A DNA stretch of 47,730 nt from Flavisolibacter sp. Lineage in GTDB: Bacteria; Bacteroidota; Bacteroidia; Chitinophagales; Chitinophagaceae. Positions 8,941 through 19,009 of this stretch are shown here, in pieces. The position numbers and the translations under genes are program-made. The notes below the pieces were generated by a model, which worked only from the letters and a program-made list of their open reading frames with translations, ran no database searches and had not been told where the DNA came from. The stretch is from the NCBI GenBank assembly GCA_028288675.1, contig JAQBNG010000097.1:1-47730 (forward strand), in the 5' to 3' direction. How positions within the stretch are numbered: position 1 is the stretch's first letter; every line of letters begins with the position of its first letter.

Positions 8941-11900
8941 TTAGTATTTTACAACTTTTTGTGCAACGTTTCTGTTTCCATCTACATAGCCAATGTTTAC
9001 AATATAAACGCCGGCTGCTTTACCAGTTAAGTCAACGCTTATCTGTCTGTCGGCATTACCGTTGTATTGTTTCGACCAAACAATCTGACCGATAGAATTA
9101 ACTACGTTGATGTATTTAACCGTTGTTGGAGTTTGATAGTGCCAAATTGTGAAGTTGTTGTTGAAAGCGGTAGGCAATACTAAGTAACCTTGTTGCTTTA
9201 ACAACGCAGGCAATGTACGGGCGGTAAAGTTTACATTGTCTATAAAAATATTGTTTTCAAAGTTGTTTGTAACACGGAACATAACTGCTACAGGACTTGA
9301 AGAAACATACTGCTGTGTCAGTTCAACGGTTTCAGTCCTCCATTGACTTGGGCTTGTGGGGAAGAACTCATTTGTTTGCGGGTCATTAGGTGCACTGATT
9401 GTTTGCAGATCTGTTCCCCACTTCTTGTAAACAGAAGTAAAGGTGTTACCACAATCTTTGGTAATTAAAACCTCTAATGTATCAATTGGAATTTCTGTGC
9501 TGCCTGGATAGCTGTAAGTAGCAGCAGCTACATCAAAGGTTAATCGAACCGTATCTACAGAACCATAACTAATGAAAGGAGTTACCAGGTCATCCCTCTG
9601 CCCGTTAGATGGGTAATTGAATGTATTAATGTATGCAGAACCGGCGTTGCCATTTCCATTAGCATGTCTTTTCCATGTTTCGCCTCCATCAGCGTTAATT
9701 ACCGTCCAGTTAGGAGGAGGAAAAGCAGTGCCTGTAAAACTTTCGATTATTGGTGCAGGTACTGTGGTAAGCACATTAAATGATTTACTCAACGTATCAT
9801 TTCCAGTAAAGCTATCGCCAGTTCCACTTGCAGTAACAGGCTCGAAAGTTAACACCCTTATAGTGTGTGCTCCAACAGTAGTGGTAGAAGCTACAAGATT
9901 GATTGTGACTGTTGTATTGCGGGGGATAGAAACCCCGGTAATAGTAGTTATTTGAGCCGGACCATTATCAATTGTGTAACTAACCTTATATCCCGTTACT
10001 GTTTCAGAACCTATATTTCTTATTGTAACTGACGGAGTTATCGTTGTGGTACAAGTAATTGCTGTTGGTTGGTTAATAGACACAAGTTGTAAATCCCTTT
10101 TGTACAAAGGAACAATATTCACATTATCGATAAAAATATTATTACCGAAGCCGTTTGTATTGCGGAAAGCGATTAACACATTACCACCTGTACCAAATAT
10201 GGAACTGCCTATTGAAAGTCTTTCTGTTCTCCAGTCAGCCACTGCCGGGGCAACATACCCTGCCGTAGAAGACCCTGCAGTAGCTAATCCGGCACCGGCT
10301 TTTGAATAGGTAGTTGGTGTAACTACAGTGCCGCAACCTGTTATCGCCATCACCTGTAACCGGTCGTTGGAGCCAGGAAAGTTTTTATGCGCCAGGTCAA
10401 AGGATATTAGAAGTGAATCAATACCTGTTGTACTAACGAATGGTGAACGCAGGTCATCAATATTACCAGGAACATTGAAATCATAATTATTAATGAAGGC
10501 CGAGCGCAGGCTATTACTGCCGGGAGTAACTACACCCCAGGTATTGTTTCCATTAGGATTGGTAACAGTCCAACCAGCTACAGGTGTTACTTCAAACCCT
10601 TCTATAATCCTTGTATTTAAAACTACAACAGTGAAGTTGCCAACAAGGGTATTATTAGACAAATCCTCATCGGCAAGGCCGGAGGCAAATACAATATTTG
10701 TAATGGTAGCGGTAATGGTTTGCGCACCGGTTGGTACGGTTCCGTTAGGTAATGTTACTGTTGTACTGGCTCCCGGGGCTAAAGCTGTATTAACAGCCAG
10801 GGAACCGGCCGCACCAGTGCTTGTTGTATAATTAACCTGGAATGAAGTAATAGCCTCGAAGCCATTGTTGGTAACTAGTATCTGTGGGCTAATTGTATTG
10901 CCACACACATTACCAACAGGGGCAACTATTCCTCCTACTCTAATATCACGATCGAATTTCTTTACGATATTAATATTGTCAATCCAGATATTATTACCAA
11001 AACGCGATCTACTGCGGAAGATTACTTGGAAACGGCCCGAAGCAAGAAGTGCTGCCGGAACAAGTATGGTTTCGGTTTTCCAGTCTGCTGCGGCAGGAAT
11101 GTAATTTGCCGTGCCCCCACCTGCTGTAGCTAATGTAACGCCCCATTTTTTATATACCTCTGAAAATGTTACACCACAATCAGATGAAATCAGAATAGCT
11201 AAGGTATCAGGGTTTGCCGTAGTTGTACCAGAGCCGTAGTATTTATAAGCTAAGTCAAAAGATATGCTTACGACATCCGTTGGATTAGCTAATAAGCTGG
11301 CACTTCTAAAGTCGTCGATGGCACCACTGGAATTTAAAAAGTTGTTAATATAAAGTGCGCCTGCACTGTTCCTGCCCGGTGTGTTTTTAGTCCAGTTAGC
11401 GGTACCTGTTGTATTAACACTTACCACGGTCCATGGTGCAGGAGGGAAAGTGCCTTCAAAATTTTCCGTTACTGGCAATGCCGTAGATACTACGTTCAGT
11501 GTAGTTGTTAACGTGTCATTCGCAGGATTTTGATCAGCGGCGCTATTGGGTTGTTTAGTGTAGAATTTAAATACGTTAGCACCATTGATAAGTGTGGATG
11601 TAGGTAGGGTAGTTACAACATATTCTGCTCCACTTGGAAGATTCAGACCATTAATTGTAACCTCTTGGGCAGGACCGTTATTTAATGTATAACCGGCAGT
11701 AATGCTGGTAATTACATTAAGGCCAGTATTCTTAATGCGGAATCGTGGTGAAAAACTGCCAGGACAACTAGCAGTAGCAGAGTAATTGATAACATTACAA
11801 CCAACTAATTCGTATCCACCCGGATTTACACTTTCAAATGCAGCTGCATCTAAAGTTATAGCACCGGCAGGAGCAAGATGCCCTTGTGTAGTTAAATAAC

Positions 11901-12972
11901 CAGGACGGCAAAATTCAAGCACATACTCCATACGCTTAACCTGGCCTATAGTAAACATAGAGTAACATGGATCATCAGTATAATCCATATAATTTTGGTA
12001 CATTTTACCGGGAGGGTTGGGAGAAGCAGGGCAACCGGATGCTGCTGCACCAGTAGGGCATCCTGAAGTTAACGATGTTTGGGTGGGAGTATCATCACTG
12101 CCAGCTAAAAGAGAATCAGGCAGTTGACATGTTCCAAAAATCTGTTTAAAATCAACACCGCAGGAAGCATCACCGTTTATATGGTAGAGGCCAAAATTGT
12201 GACCAATTTCATGTACGGCTGTTCTGCCTAATGCAAAAGCTGGAATTGTATAACAAGTATTACCTGCAAATGATAAATAATTTACACATACGCCATCAAT
12301 ACCTACAGCACTGGTGGTAGTTTCAGTTTGGGCACCAACTCCAATAGTAGGAGCTATCCCTAACAATCCCCCGGAATTAGCACCTACCCAAAGATTGTAA
12401 TATTGTGTAACTGTCCATGGGTCTAATCCACCGGCGGAGGTATGCTTTATGGATTGATAAGTTGTCGCTGCTATTGGTACATTACCTACCCTTCTTTCAA
12501 TACCATTAGTAAGTAAACCGGCAGGGGTTCTTCTTGCTAATGCGAAACGTATTTTCGAATGTCCTCTTACGGTGTAAAAAGGAGCACCGTTAGCACTATC
12601 CTGGTTTCTACCTGAAAAGTCACGGTTTAAACGGTTAAGGAAAAACTGCACATCGGCATCAGTTACGATATTGGGGTTTGGAAGTACGATGTGTACGACT
12701 ACGGGAATAATTACAGAATCGGGCAAGGCACTTGTTCTCATTGTGCTGCCGGTACGACCCATCTGTAAATTTTGTAAGGAACGTTCATAGTCACGCATAC
12801 CCTGGTCGTACTGAGATTTCAATTGAGGATCACGATCAAGATTTTGCTGGAGAGCACCCATGGTGCCGCAACGCTCAAAAATAGTTGGGGAGTTGTCTTT
12901 AATTTGAGCATACGATCCCAGGTTACTCAATAAAAAAAGTACGATAAATGCCAGAAAAGTAAAATTTTTCAA
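8941..12972 (-). CDS. Secreted M43 metalloprotease, T9SS sorted
   Basis: A 1343-residue exported protein. Residues 1-22 are a signal peptide ending in SYAQ. HEIGHNFGLYH at 254-264 is the zinc site HExxHxxGxxH, and the Met-turn NYMDY follows near 327-331, as in pappalysin-like M43 enzymes. Downstream, three repeats alternate a CARDB-like domain (for example TITPSVTIRNIGSETVTGYKV) with a jelly-roll 'choice-of-anchor' type domain that contains FxGxFPPxxW, the IDDxRSP strand and a NNIFIDNVNI strand. The C-terminus (ISVDLTGKAAGVYIVNI and a final KVVKY) is a type A T9SS sorting domain, so the protein should be surface-attached or released. It starts with TTG 12972, the only start that keeps the signal peptide. 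Substrate is unknown. Confidence 0.9.
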   Translation of the reverse strand: MKNFTFLAFIVLFLLSNLGSYAQIKDNSPTIFERCGTMGALQQNLDRDPQLKSQYDQGMRDYERSLQNLQMGRTGSTMRTSALPDSVIIPVVVHIVLPNPNIVTDADVQFFLNRLNRDFSGRNQDSANGAPFYTVRGHSKIRFALARRTPAGLLTNGIERRVGNVPIAATTYQSIKHTSAGGLDPWTVTQYYNLWVGANSGGLLGIAPTIGVGAQTETTTSAVGIDGVCVNYLSFAGNTCYTIPAFALGRTAVHEIGHNFGLYHINGDASCGVDFKQIFGTCQLPDSLLAGSDDTPTQTSLTSGCPTGAAASGCPASPNPPGKMYQNYMDYTDDPCYSMFTIGQVKRMEYVLEFCRPGYLTTQGHLAPAGAITLDAAAFESVNPGGYELVGCNVINYSATASCPGSFSPRFRIKNTGLNVITSITAGYTLNNGPAQEVTINGLNLPSGAEYVVTTLPTSTLINGANVFKFYTKQPNSAADQNPANDTLTTTLNVVSTALPVTENFEGTFPPAPWTVVSVNTTGTANWTKNTPGRNSAGALYINNFLNSSGAIDDFRSASLLANPTDVVSISFDLAYKYYGSGTTTANPDTLAILISSDCGVTFSEVYKKWGVTLATAGGGTANYIPAAADWKTETILVPAALLASGRFQVIFRSRSRFGNNIWIDNINIVKKFDRDIRVGGIVAPVGNVCGNTISPQILVTNNGFEAITSFQVNYTTSTGAAGSLAVNTALAPGASTTVTLPNGTVPTGAQTITATITNIVFASGLADEDLSNNTLVGNFTVVVLNTRIIEGFEVTPVAGWTVTNPNGNNTWGVVTPGSNSLRSAFINNYDFNVPGNIDDLRSPFVSTTGIDSLLISFDLAHKNFPGSNDRLQVMAITGCGTVVTPTTYSKAGAGLATAGSSTAGYVAPAVADWRTERLSIGSSIFGTGGNVLIAFRNTNGFGNNIFIDNVNIVPLYKRDLQLVSINQPTAITCTTTITPSVTIRNIGSETVTGYKVSYTIDNGPAQITTITGVSIPRNTTVTINLVASTTTVGAHTIRVLTFEPVTASGTGDSFTGNDTLSKSFNVLTTVPAPIIESFTGTAFPPPNWTVINADGGETWKRHANGNGNAGSAYINTFNYPSNGQRDDLVTPFISYGSVDTVRLTFDVAAATYSYPGSTEIPIDTLEVLITKDCGNTFTSVYKKWGTDLQTISAPNDPQTNEFFPTSPSQWRTETVELTQQYVSSSPVAVMFRVTNNFENNIFIDNVNFTARTLPALLKQQGYLVLPTAFNNNFTIWHYQTPTTVKYINVVNSIGQIVWSKQYNGNADRQISVDLTGKAAGVYIVNIGYVDGNRNVAQKVVKY

Positions 12973-13200
12973 AGCAGAAAGTTTTTAATTAAAAAATGAT
13001 GATTGCGTCCGGAAAAATAGAAAGTACAATAATACTTAATTACTGCCTACACTAAAAATTAATTAGACAATTGCTGCCTCTTATTTGCTGCGGCAACTGA
13101 GATAAATAAGAGAGCTAAAAGATTCTTAAACAAATAGAAATCGTTTTCTGTTTTTTATCACGCCTTAAAACAGATACTCTATTTACAGAACAGCTTACCT

Positions 13201-13227
13201 TTTGTTTTTTTAAATCTGCTATCTTTC
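13201..13227 (+). promoter_or_regulatory. Possible promoter of nucleoside transporter
   Basis: TTTG (13201-13204) and TATCTTTC (13220-13227, one mismatch to TAnnTTTG) lie upstream of ATG 13253. The 15-base spacer is short. The rest of the 280-base gap between the divergent protease and transporter genes is AT-rich and shows no other structure I can support. Confidence 0.3.
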
Positions 13228-13252
13228 CCTTTTAAACAAAATCTGTTGGTAC

Positions 13253-14536
13253 ATGAGTATTAAGTTTCGTTTGATCCTGATGAATTTTCTCCAGTTTTTT
13301 ATTTGGGGTTCGTGGCTAATTACGATCGGAGCTTATTGGTTTCAAAACAAGAACTGGCCTGGCGCTCAGTTTGGCGTAATCTTCTCCACCATGGGCATAG
13401 CCTCTTTATTTATGCCCACTATTGCAGGTTATTTAGCCGACAGGTTTATTAATGCAGAAAAACTGTATGGCATCTTTCATATTCTTGGTGGTATTGTACT
13501 TTTCTTTTTACCAACGGTCGATGATCCAGGCCAATTCTTTTGGGTGATTTTATTGAACATGATCTTTTACATGCCTACGATTGCTTTATCAAATGCTGTG
13601 GCCTATTCGGCCCTCAAGCAAAAAGGGGCCAATGTTATAAAGGATTTTCCTCCAATTCGTGTGTGGGGTACAATTGGCTTTATCGTCGCTTTATGGGTAG
13701 TTAGTTTGTTACATTTTGAAACATCTCCGAACCAGTTTTATGTAGCAGCTATAGCAGCCATTATACTGGGCATTTACTCCTTTACTTTGCCACCTTCACC
13801 TCCATATGTAAAGACAGCAAAAGTTGGAGAAAATACACAATCGGCTTTTGGATTGAATGCTTTTGCTCTTTTTAAGAATTATAAAATGGCGATGTTTTTT
13901 TTATTCGCTATGCTGCTGGGAGCGGCACTCCAATTAACCAATGCCTATGGTGATACTTTTTTACATGATTTTGCCGGTAACCCCGGTTATAAGGAAACAA
14001 TGGCTGTAAAGTATCCGGCAATTATTATGTCTATTTCCCAGATGTCTGAAACGTTATTCATCCTTGCCATTCCATTCTTCCTACGAAGGTTTGGTATTAA
14101 GCAGGTAATGCTTTTTAGTATGATTGCCTGGGTACTTCGCTTTGGCTTATTTGCTTATGGCGATCCGGGCGATGGCTTGTGGATGATCATTCTTTCCTGT
14201 ATTGTTTATGGGATGGCATTTGATTTTTTCAATATCTCGGGTTCTTTATTTGTAGAAACGGAAACCGATCCATCCATCAGGGCCAGTGCGCAGGGTTTGT
14301 TTATGATGATGACAAATGGAGTAGGGGCCGTGCTTGGGAGTACTATCAGCGGCTATGTTATTCAACACTTTTTTACCAATGCCGACAACAGTAAAGACTG
14401 GCATGGCATCTGGTTGAGTTTTGCGGGATATGCCTTGGTTGTAGCGGTGCTTTTTCTGTTCTTGTTTAAGCATAAACACAAGGCCGGAACTGATGATTTA
14501 GAAAGAGATGAAGTGATGGAGATGACGCCGCATTAG
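13253..14536 (+). CDS. Nucleoside:H+ symporter, NupG family MFS
   Basis: A 427-residue inner-membrane protein with about twelve hydrophobic segments. The first segment, FLQFFIWGSWLITIGAYW, and the following GIASLFMPTIAGYLADRF are typical of the nucleoside:proton symporter branch (Nuc_H_symport) of the major facilitator superfamily. Other marks are FPPIRVWGTIGFI and a helix 11 region reading GLFMMMTNGVGAVLG. It should import nucleosides using the proton gradient. It is transcribed alone and ends at a strong bidirectional terminator shared with trxA. Exact substrate is not decidable here. Confidence 0.88.
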   Translation: MSIKFRLILMNFLQFFIWGSWLITIGAYWFQNKNWPGAQFGVIFSTMGIASLFMPTIAGYLADRFINAEKLYGIFHILGGIVLFFLPTVDDPGQFFWVILLNMIFYMPTIALSNAVAYSALKQKGANVIKDFPPIRVWGTIGFIVALWVVSLLHFETSPNQFYVAAIAAIILGIYSFTLPPSPPYVKTAKVGENTQSAFGLNAFALFKNYKMAMFFLFAMLLGAALQLTNAYGDTFLHDFAGNPGYKETMAVKYPAIIMSISQMSETLFILAIPFFLRRFGIKQVMLFSMIAWVLRFGLFAYGDPGDGLWMIILSCIVYGMAFDFFNISGSLFVETETDPSIRASAQGLFMMMTNGVGAVLGSTISGYVIQHFFTNADNSKDWHGIWLSFAGYALVVAVLFLFLFKHKHKAGTDDLERDEVMEMTPH

Positions 14537-14599
14537 AAGAGTTGACAGCAGGTAGTTGGCAATAAAGATGTAAACCGCAAACCTTCCACCCGAATGCAT

Positions 14600-14637
14600 A
14601 AAAAAACCCGAAACATTGTTTCGGGTTTTTTTTTTTT
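14600..14637. terminator. Bidirectional terminator, nupG-like / trxA
   Basis: CCCGAAAC (14607-14614), a 3-base loop and GTTTCGGG (14618-14625), flanked by seven A on the left and twelve T on the right. It serves both converging genes: the T run follows the stem in each direction. Confidence 0.93.
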
Positions 14638-14648
14638 AGAACGCCTGA

Positions 14649-14969
14649 TTAGTTCATGTGCGCTTCAATCTTTTTTACAAAATTGCCTTTGGGCTGGGCA
14701 CCAACTAATTTATCTACAACTTGTCCGTTTTTAATAAAAAGGATCGCCGGAATAGAGGTGATGCCGTAGTTCATGCTTACCTGAGGATTTTCATCAACGT
14801 TTACTTTACCGATATTAACCTTACCATCATACTCTTTTGACAGTTCGTCAATTACCGGTCCTATTGCCCGGCAAGGACCGCACCACTCTGCCCAAAAGTC
14901 AACAATGGTTAATTTATCTGCGCTTAATACTTCTGTTTCAAAATTTGAATCTGTGAATGCTTTTGCCAT
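14649..14969 (-). CDS. trxA: Thioredoxin
   Basis: A 106-residue cytoplasmic disulfide reductase. The active site WCGPC is at C30 and C33, and the cis-proline loop is TSIPAIL. An ATG at 15029 would add 20 residues, but a -7 box (TAAATTTG) lies within that stretch and the added residues resemble no thioredoxin, so ATG 14969 is the start. It is transcribed as a single gene. Reductant is presumably thioredoxin reductase encoded elsewhere. Confidence 0.95.
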   Translation of the reverse strand: MAKAFTDSNFETEVLSADKLTIVDFWAEWCGPCRAIGPVIDELSKEYDGKVNIGKVNVDENPQVSMNYGITSIPAILFIKNGQVVDKLVGAQPKGNFVKKIEAHMN

Positions 14970-15010
14970 GTTTTTATAATTTATATTTTCAAGAATTCTG
15001 TAGTAAGTTG

Positions 15011-15018
15011 CAAATTTA
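15011..15018 (-). promoter_or_regulatory. -7 box of trxA promoter
   Basis: On the minus strand TAAATTTG matches TAnnTTTG exactly, about 42 bases before ATG 14969. No clear TTG is seen at the usual distance upstream. It supports the shorter trxA start. Confidence 0.5.
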
Positions 15019-15194
15019 AGCCCAATCAATTTATCATGACCTAAAGACAGTTTGCTGTTTAGGGTTGTCGTGATATGCAGGGTTTCAGTTTTATTTGTTT
15101 GCCTCTCTTTAGCCCAACTGACTTATTAGCCCGATTGTACCTGCAGTAAATAGTAAGCCGAAACCTCCTAACCCCTAACTCCAAACCCGCAACC

Positions 15195-18100
15195 CTAAAC
15201 TGCTACTACCTGCACTTCAATTTCTGGCTTGGTATCCAGAAAGTGTATCATTTCATTGTTGACTTCAAAGCCGTGCCCGTTTGAGAGCAATGCAGCTTTT
15301 AAAGCTGTTTTTGGTTCTATTACGGTGAAACGAACAGTAGCATTTCCGGGATTCGCTTTCAGGTTTTTTTCAAAAAAGTCAATCCATTCTGCTTCTACAT
15401 TCCGAACGTCAGTTTGAAGGCAAATTTGTTTAGTAAGTGTTCGTTTTACGTTTTCCGCCATTGTAATGCCGGTAATTTTAAATTCAAATTCGGCTTTATT
15501 CCATCGTTGTTTGAAAGCACCTGTGAGATAAACAGCCTGTCCCTGCATTAAAAAATGCTGGAAGCGGACATAATCATCTCCGAATAATACAATCTCCGTT
15601 TTGCCCGAAAAGTCCTCTACTGTAAAAGCACCAAACTTGTTTCCCTGCCGCGAAAGACGATGATTAGCCACTGATACCAAACAAAGAAGCTTAATTGTTT
15701 TTCCTGTGCCAGCTAACTGCGGCGATTCTTTTATATCATTAAAATCAATTATTGAAGTAATGCCATAATGCTTTATTTCAAAACGGTAATGATCCAACGG
15801 ATGACCACTTAGATAAATACCGGTAACTTCTTTTTCCTTTTCTAATTGTTCTGTAAGTGAAAATTGCGGGCAGGCCGGGATCTGCGGAGGCTTAATATCA
15901 AACACTGCCGGCAAGTCACCAAACAAGGTATTGCTGGTGTTCATTGATTCGGCCTGAACGACATTGCCATACCGGATCATCTTTTCCAAACCATTTTGTG
16001 ATTCGCCTTCCGGTACGCACATGTACTGGGCACGATGTAGTTGGGGAAATGCATCAAAACCACCAGCATAAACTAAGCTTTCCAGCGTTTTTTTATTAAC
16101 CGTACGCTGGTTAATACGTCGCATAAAATGAAACGGGTCTTTAAACCGGCCTCCGGTCTTTCTTTCTTCTATAATGCTTTCTACTGCCGCTTCGCCTACG
16201 CCTTTCATCCCACCTAATCCAAAACGAATCTCTCCTTTATCATTCACAGCAAATCCTTTATGAGATTCGTTTATATCAGGTCCTAAAACTTTTAATCCCA
16301 TACGCTTACATTCTTCCATAAAAAAAGTAAGCTTTTCAATGGCGTTTGCATGATTGAGTACCGCTGCCATATATTCGGCAGGGTAGCGTGATTTTAAGTA
16401 GGCGGTTTGATAAGCGACTAAAGCATAGCACGTAGAATGCGATTTATTAAAAGCGTATTGAGCAAAGGCTTCCCAGTCGGTCCAGATTTTCTCAAGCTTA
16501 TCTTTTGGATGGCCTTTTGCCTTGGCGCCATCAACAAATTTGCTTTTCATTTTATCAAGCGTCTTCCGGTCTTTCTTACCCATTGCCTTACGCAGTACAT
16601 CCGCATCACCTTTGCTAAAGCCGGCAATCTTTTGTGCCAGCAACATTACCTGCTCCTGGTAAACGGTGATACCGTAGGTCTCTTTCAGTTGATCTTCCAT
16701 TTCCGGTAGATCATATTCAACCGCTTCCCGGCCATGTTTTCTATCAACGTATTGCGGGATGTAGGCCATAGGCCCGGGCCGATATAAGGCGTTCATCGCA
16801 ATAAGGTCGTTAAACTGATCGGGCTTAAGTTCTTTCAGATATTTCTGCATGCCCGGACTTTCAAACTGGAACGTTGCAATCGTATCACCGCGTTGATAAA
16901 GTTCATAGGTCTTTACATCATCCAACGGAATGTTATCAAGGTCTATCTCAACGCCATATTTTTCTTTTATGTTAATGAGCGCATCTTTAATAATGGACAG
17001 GGTCTTTAATCCCAAAAAATCCATTTTTAAAACACCGCTGTCTTCAATAATGCTTCCTTCAATTTGGGTGATGCATAGATCGGTTTCTTTAGATGCAAAA
17101 ACAGGAATTAGTTCAGTAAGATCTGTGGGTGCGATAATGATTCCTGCAGCATGAATGCCGGTGTTTCGAACAGAACCTTCCAATCGTTCGGCAATATGCA
17201 GCACTTCACTTTGAATGCCCTTTCCGTTATAAACTTCACGAAGCCGCTTGATGTTTTCAATATCATCGCTGCCATAGCTTTCTACTTCTTCTAAAGACTT
17301 TTCGCCTTCTTTAATTGTAAACGGTGCATGAAGGCAACGGTATAATTTTGTTCCCGGTTTATCAGGTACGAACTTGGCCAGGATATTACTTTCAGATAGT
17401 GGCAGGTCCATCACACGGGCCACATCTTTAATGCTCATCTTAGCCGCCATTGTACCATATGTAACAATTTGCGCTACCTGGTTCTTGCCATATTTTTTTA
17501 CAACATAATCAATAACTTTTTGCCTGCCTTCATCATCAAAATCCGTATCAATATCAGGCATTGACTTACGATCCGGATTTAGGAAACGTTCAAAAAGAAG
17601 GTTGTATTTTATAGGGTCAATGTTGGTGATACCAATGCAATACGCCACCACTGAACCTGCAGCGGAACCACGGCCGGGCCCTACATAAACTCCAAGTTCG
17701 CGGCCTGCTTTTATAAAGTCACTTACAATTAAAAAGTAACCTGCAAAACCCATTGTTTTAATGGTGAAAAGTTCAAAGTCTATCCGCTCTCTTACTTCTT
17801 CACCTATTTCGCTATAACGGCCTTTAGCACCTTCGTAGGTAATATGTTTCAGAAATTCCCATTGATTCAAATTGGCGTCGCTGTGTATTTGAAACTCTTT
17901 GGGAATAGGAAAGGCGGGTAAAAGAATATCTCTTTTTAAATTGAGTAATTCAACCTTATCAACAATCTCGTTGGTGTTATCAATCGCCTCCGGCAGATCT
18001 TTAAAACGGTCGGCCATTTCGGCTGTCTTCTTAAAATAAAATTGGTCGTTAGGGAAAGCGAAGCGCTTTCCTTTTGCATTGACATCATCGTCGGAAAAGT

Positions 18101-18830
18101 CGCCAAGTCTATCAGTTGTTTTTTTCTCGCCTGTATTGATACACAAAAGAGTATCATGGGCATCGTAGTCCTCCAGGTCCACATAATGTGAGTCATTTGA
18201 TGCTATGATCTTTACATTATGCTGCCGGGCAAACCTAATAAGTACTTTGTTCACTTTATCCTGCTCTGCCATGCCATGCCGCTGAAATTCTACATAAAAA
18301 TCATCGCCAAATAAATCCAGCCACCACTTGAATTCTTTTTCCGCTTCCTCTTCATTTCCCTTTAAAATTGCCTGTGGAACCATAGCACCCAAACAACAAG
18401 TGGTGGCAATTAATCCTTCGTGGTATTGAAGAATTAATTCTTTATCTATCCGTGGATATTTACCGTACAAACCTTCCATGTAGCCAAGCGATGTAAGCTT
18501 GACAAGATTCTTATAGCCAACTTCATTCTTTGCCAATAAAATTTGATGGAAGCGCTGGTCTTTTTCTTCTTTTGTAAAAGATCGTCTATGACGGTTGGCA
18601 GCAACATAAAATTCGCAGCCGACAATAGGCTTTACTTTCGGCTTTCCAGAGGCGTCAACATTCTTATATGCCTGCGATACAAAGTCGAAAACACCAAACA
18701 TATTTCCGTGGTCGGAAATGGCCAGTGCCGGCATGCCATCATCAATCGCTTTTTTGTAAAGTGAACTGATTGAAGCGGCGCCATCTAATAAAGAATATTG
18801 TGTGTGAACGTGTAAATGTGAAAATTTCAT
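15195..18830 (-). CDS. dnaE: DNA polymerase III alpha subunit
   Basis: The replicative polymerase, 1211 residues. The PHP domain opens with HLHVHTQYSLLDG and includes ISDHGNMFG. The polymerase core has GPGRGSAAGS near 384-393 and the catalytic triad region PDIDTDFDD near 425-433. FQFESPGMQ and YQEQVMLLAQ are further DnaE marks, and the C-terminal OB-fold includes KTEIVLFGDDYVRF. It is the DnaE1 type without an internal 3'-5' exonuclease. ATG 18830 is preceded by an AAGAGGAG purine-rich stretch. A perfect 19-base palindrome sits 35-53 bases upstream of the start. Length and motif order are normal. Confidence 0.97.
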   Translation of the reverse strand: MKFSHLHVHTQYSLLDGAASISSLYKKAIDDGMPALAISDHGNMFGVFDFVSQAYKNVDASGKPKVKPIVGCEFYVAANRHRRSFTKEEKDQRFHQILLAKNEVGYKNLVKLTSLGYMEGLYGKYPRIDKELILQYHEGLIATTCCLGAMVPQAILKGNEEEAEKEFKWWLDLFGDDFYVEFQRHGMAEQDKVNKVLIRFARQHNVKIIASNDSHYVDLEDYDAHDTLLCINTGEKKTTDRLGDFSDDDVNAKGKRFAFPNDQFYFKKTAEMADRFKDLPEAIDNTNEIVDKVELLNLKRDILLPAFPIPKEFQIHSDANLNQWEFLKHITYEGAKGRYSEIGEEVRERIDFELFTIKTMGFAGYFLIVSDFIKAGRELGVYVGPGRGSAAGSVVAYCIGITNIDPIKYNLLFERFLNPDRKSMPDIDTDFDDEGRQKVIDYVVKKYGKNQVAQIVTYGTMAAKMSIKDVARVMDLPLSESNILAKFVPDKPGTKLYRCLHAPFTIKEGEKSLEEVESYGSDDIENIKRLREVYNGKGIQSEVLHIAERLEGSVRNTGIHAAGIIIAPTDLTELIPVFASKETDLCITQIEGSIIEDSGVLKMDFLGLKTLSIIKDALINIKEKYGVEIDLDNIPLDDVKTYELYQRGDTIATFQFESPGMQKYLKELKPDQFNDLIAMNALYRPGPMAYIPQYVDRKHGREAVEYDLPEMEDQLKETYGITVYQEQVMLLAQKIAGFSKGDADVLRKAMGKKDRKTLDKMKSKFVDGAKAKGHPKDKLEKIWTDWEAFAQYAFNKSHSTCYALVAYQTAYLKSRYPAEYMAAVLNHANAIEKLTFFMEECKRMGLKVLGPDINESHKGFAVNDKGEIRFGLGGMKGVGEAAVESIIEERKTGGRFKDPFHFMRRINQRTVNKKTLESLVYAGGFDAFPQLHRAQYMCVPEGESQNGLEKMIRYGNVVQAESMNTSNTLFGDLPAVFDIKPPQIPACPQFSLTEQLEKEKEVTGIYLSGHPLDHYRFEIKHYGITSIIDFNDIKESPQLAGTGKTIKLLCLVSVANHRLSRQGNKFGAFTVEDFSGKTEIVLFGDDYVRFQHFLMQGQAVYLTGAFKQRWNKAEFEFKITGITMAENVKRTLTKQICLQTDVRNVEAEWIDFFEKNLKANPGNATVRFTVIEPKTALKAALLSNGHGFEVNNEMIHFLDTKPEIEVQVVAV

Positions 18831-18864
18831 GCTGACTCCTCTTGATCTCTATCAAAAAATTTTG

Positions 18865-18883
18865 GGGTTAAACCGTTTAACCC
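18865..18883. repeat. Perfect 9-1-9 palindrome upstream of dnaE
   Basis: GGGTTAAAC (18865-18873), one C, and GTTTAACCC (18875-18883) form a perfect inverted repeat in the 179-base gap between divergent dnaE and the NlpC/P60 gene. It lies 35 bases before the dnaE start codon. The shape resembles a dimeric repressor site, or a stem in the dnaE leader. No regulator is identified. Confidence 0.85.
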
Positions 18884-19009
18884 GTGCAAGTTACAGACGG
18901 CATGGGCAATAATAGATGTTAAGCCTCGTTCAAGTAATCCACATTATGTGTGAAAAAGTCGATAATTCTATTATTTTCGTCCTCCACCGTAAATCCAAAA
19001 ACAAGCCAC

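Noticed and set aside
9617-11104. Several plus-strand frames of 79-112 codons
   Set aside because: They are antisense to the repetitive M43 protease gene, whose base bias keeps opposite frames open. They have no start signals and no protein-like composition.
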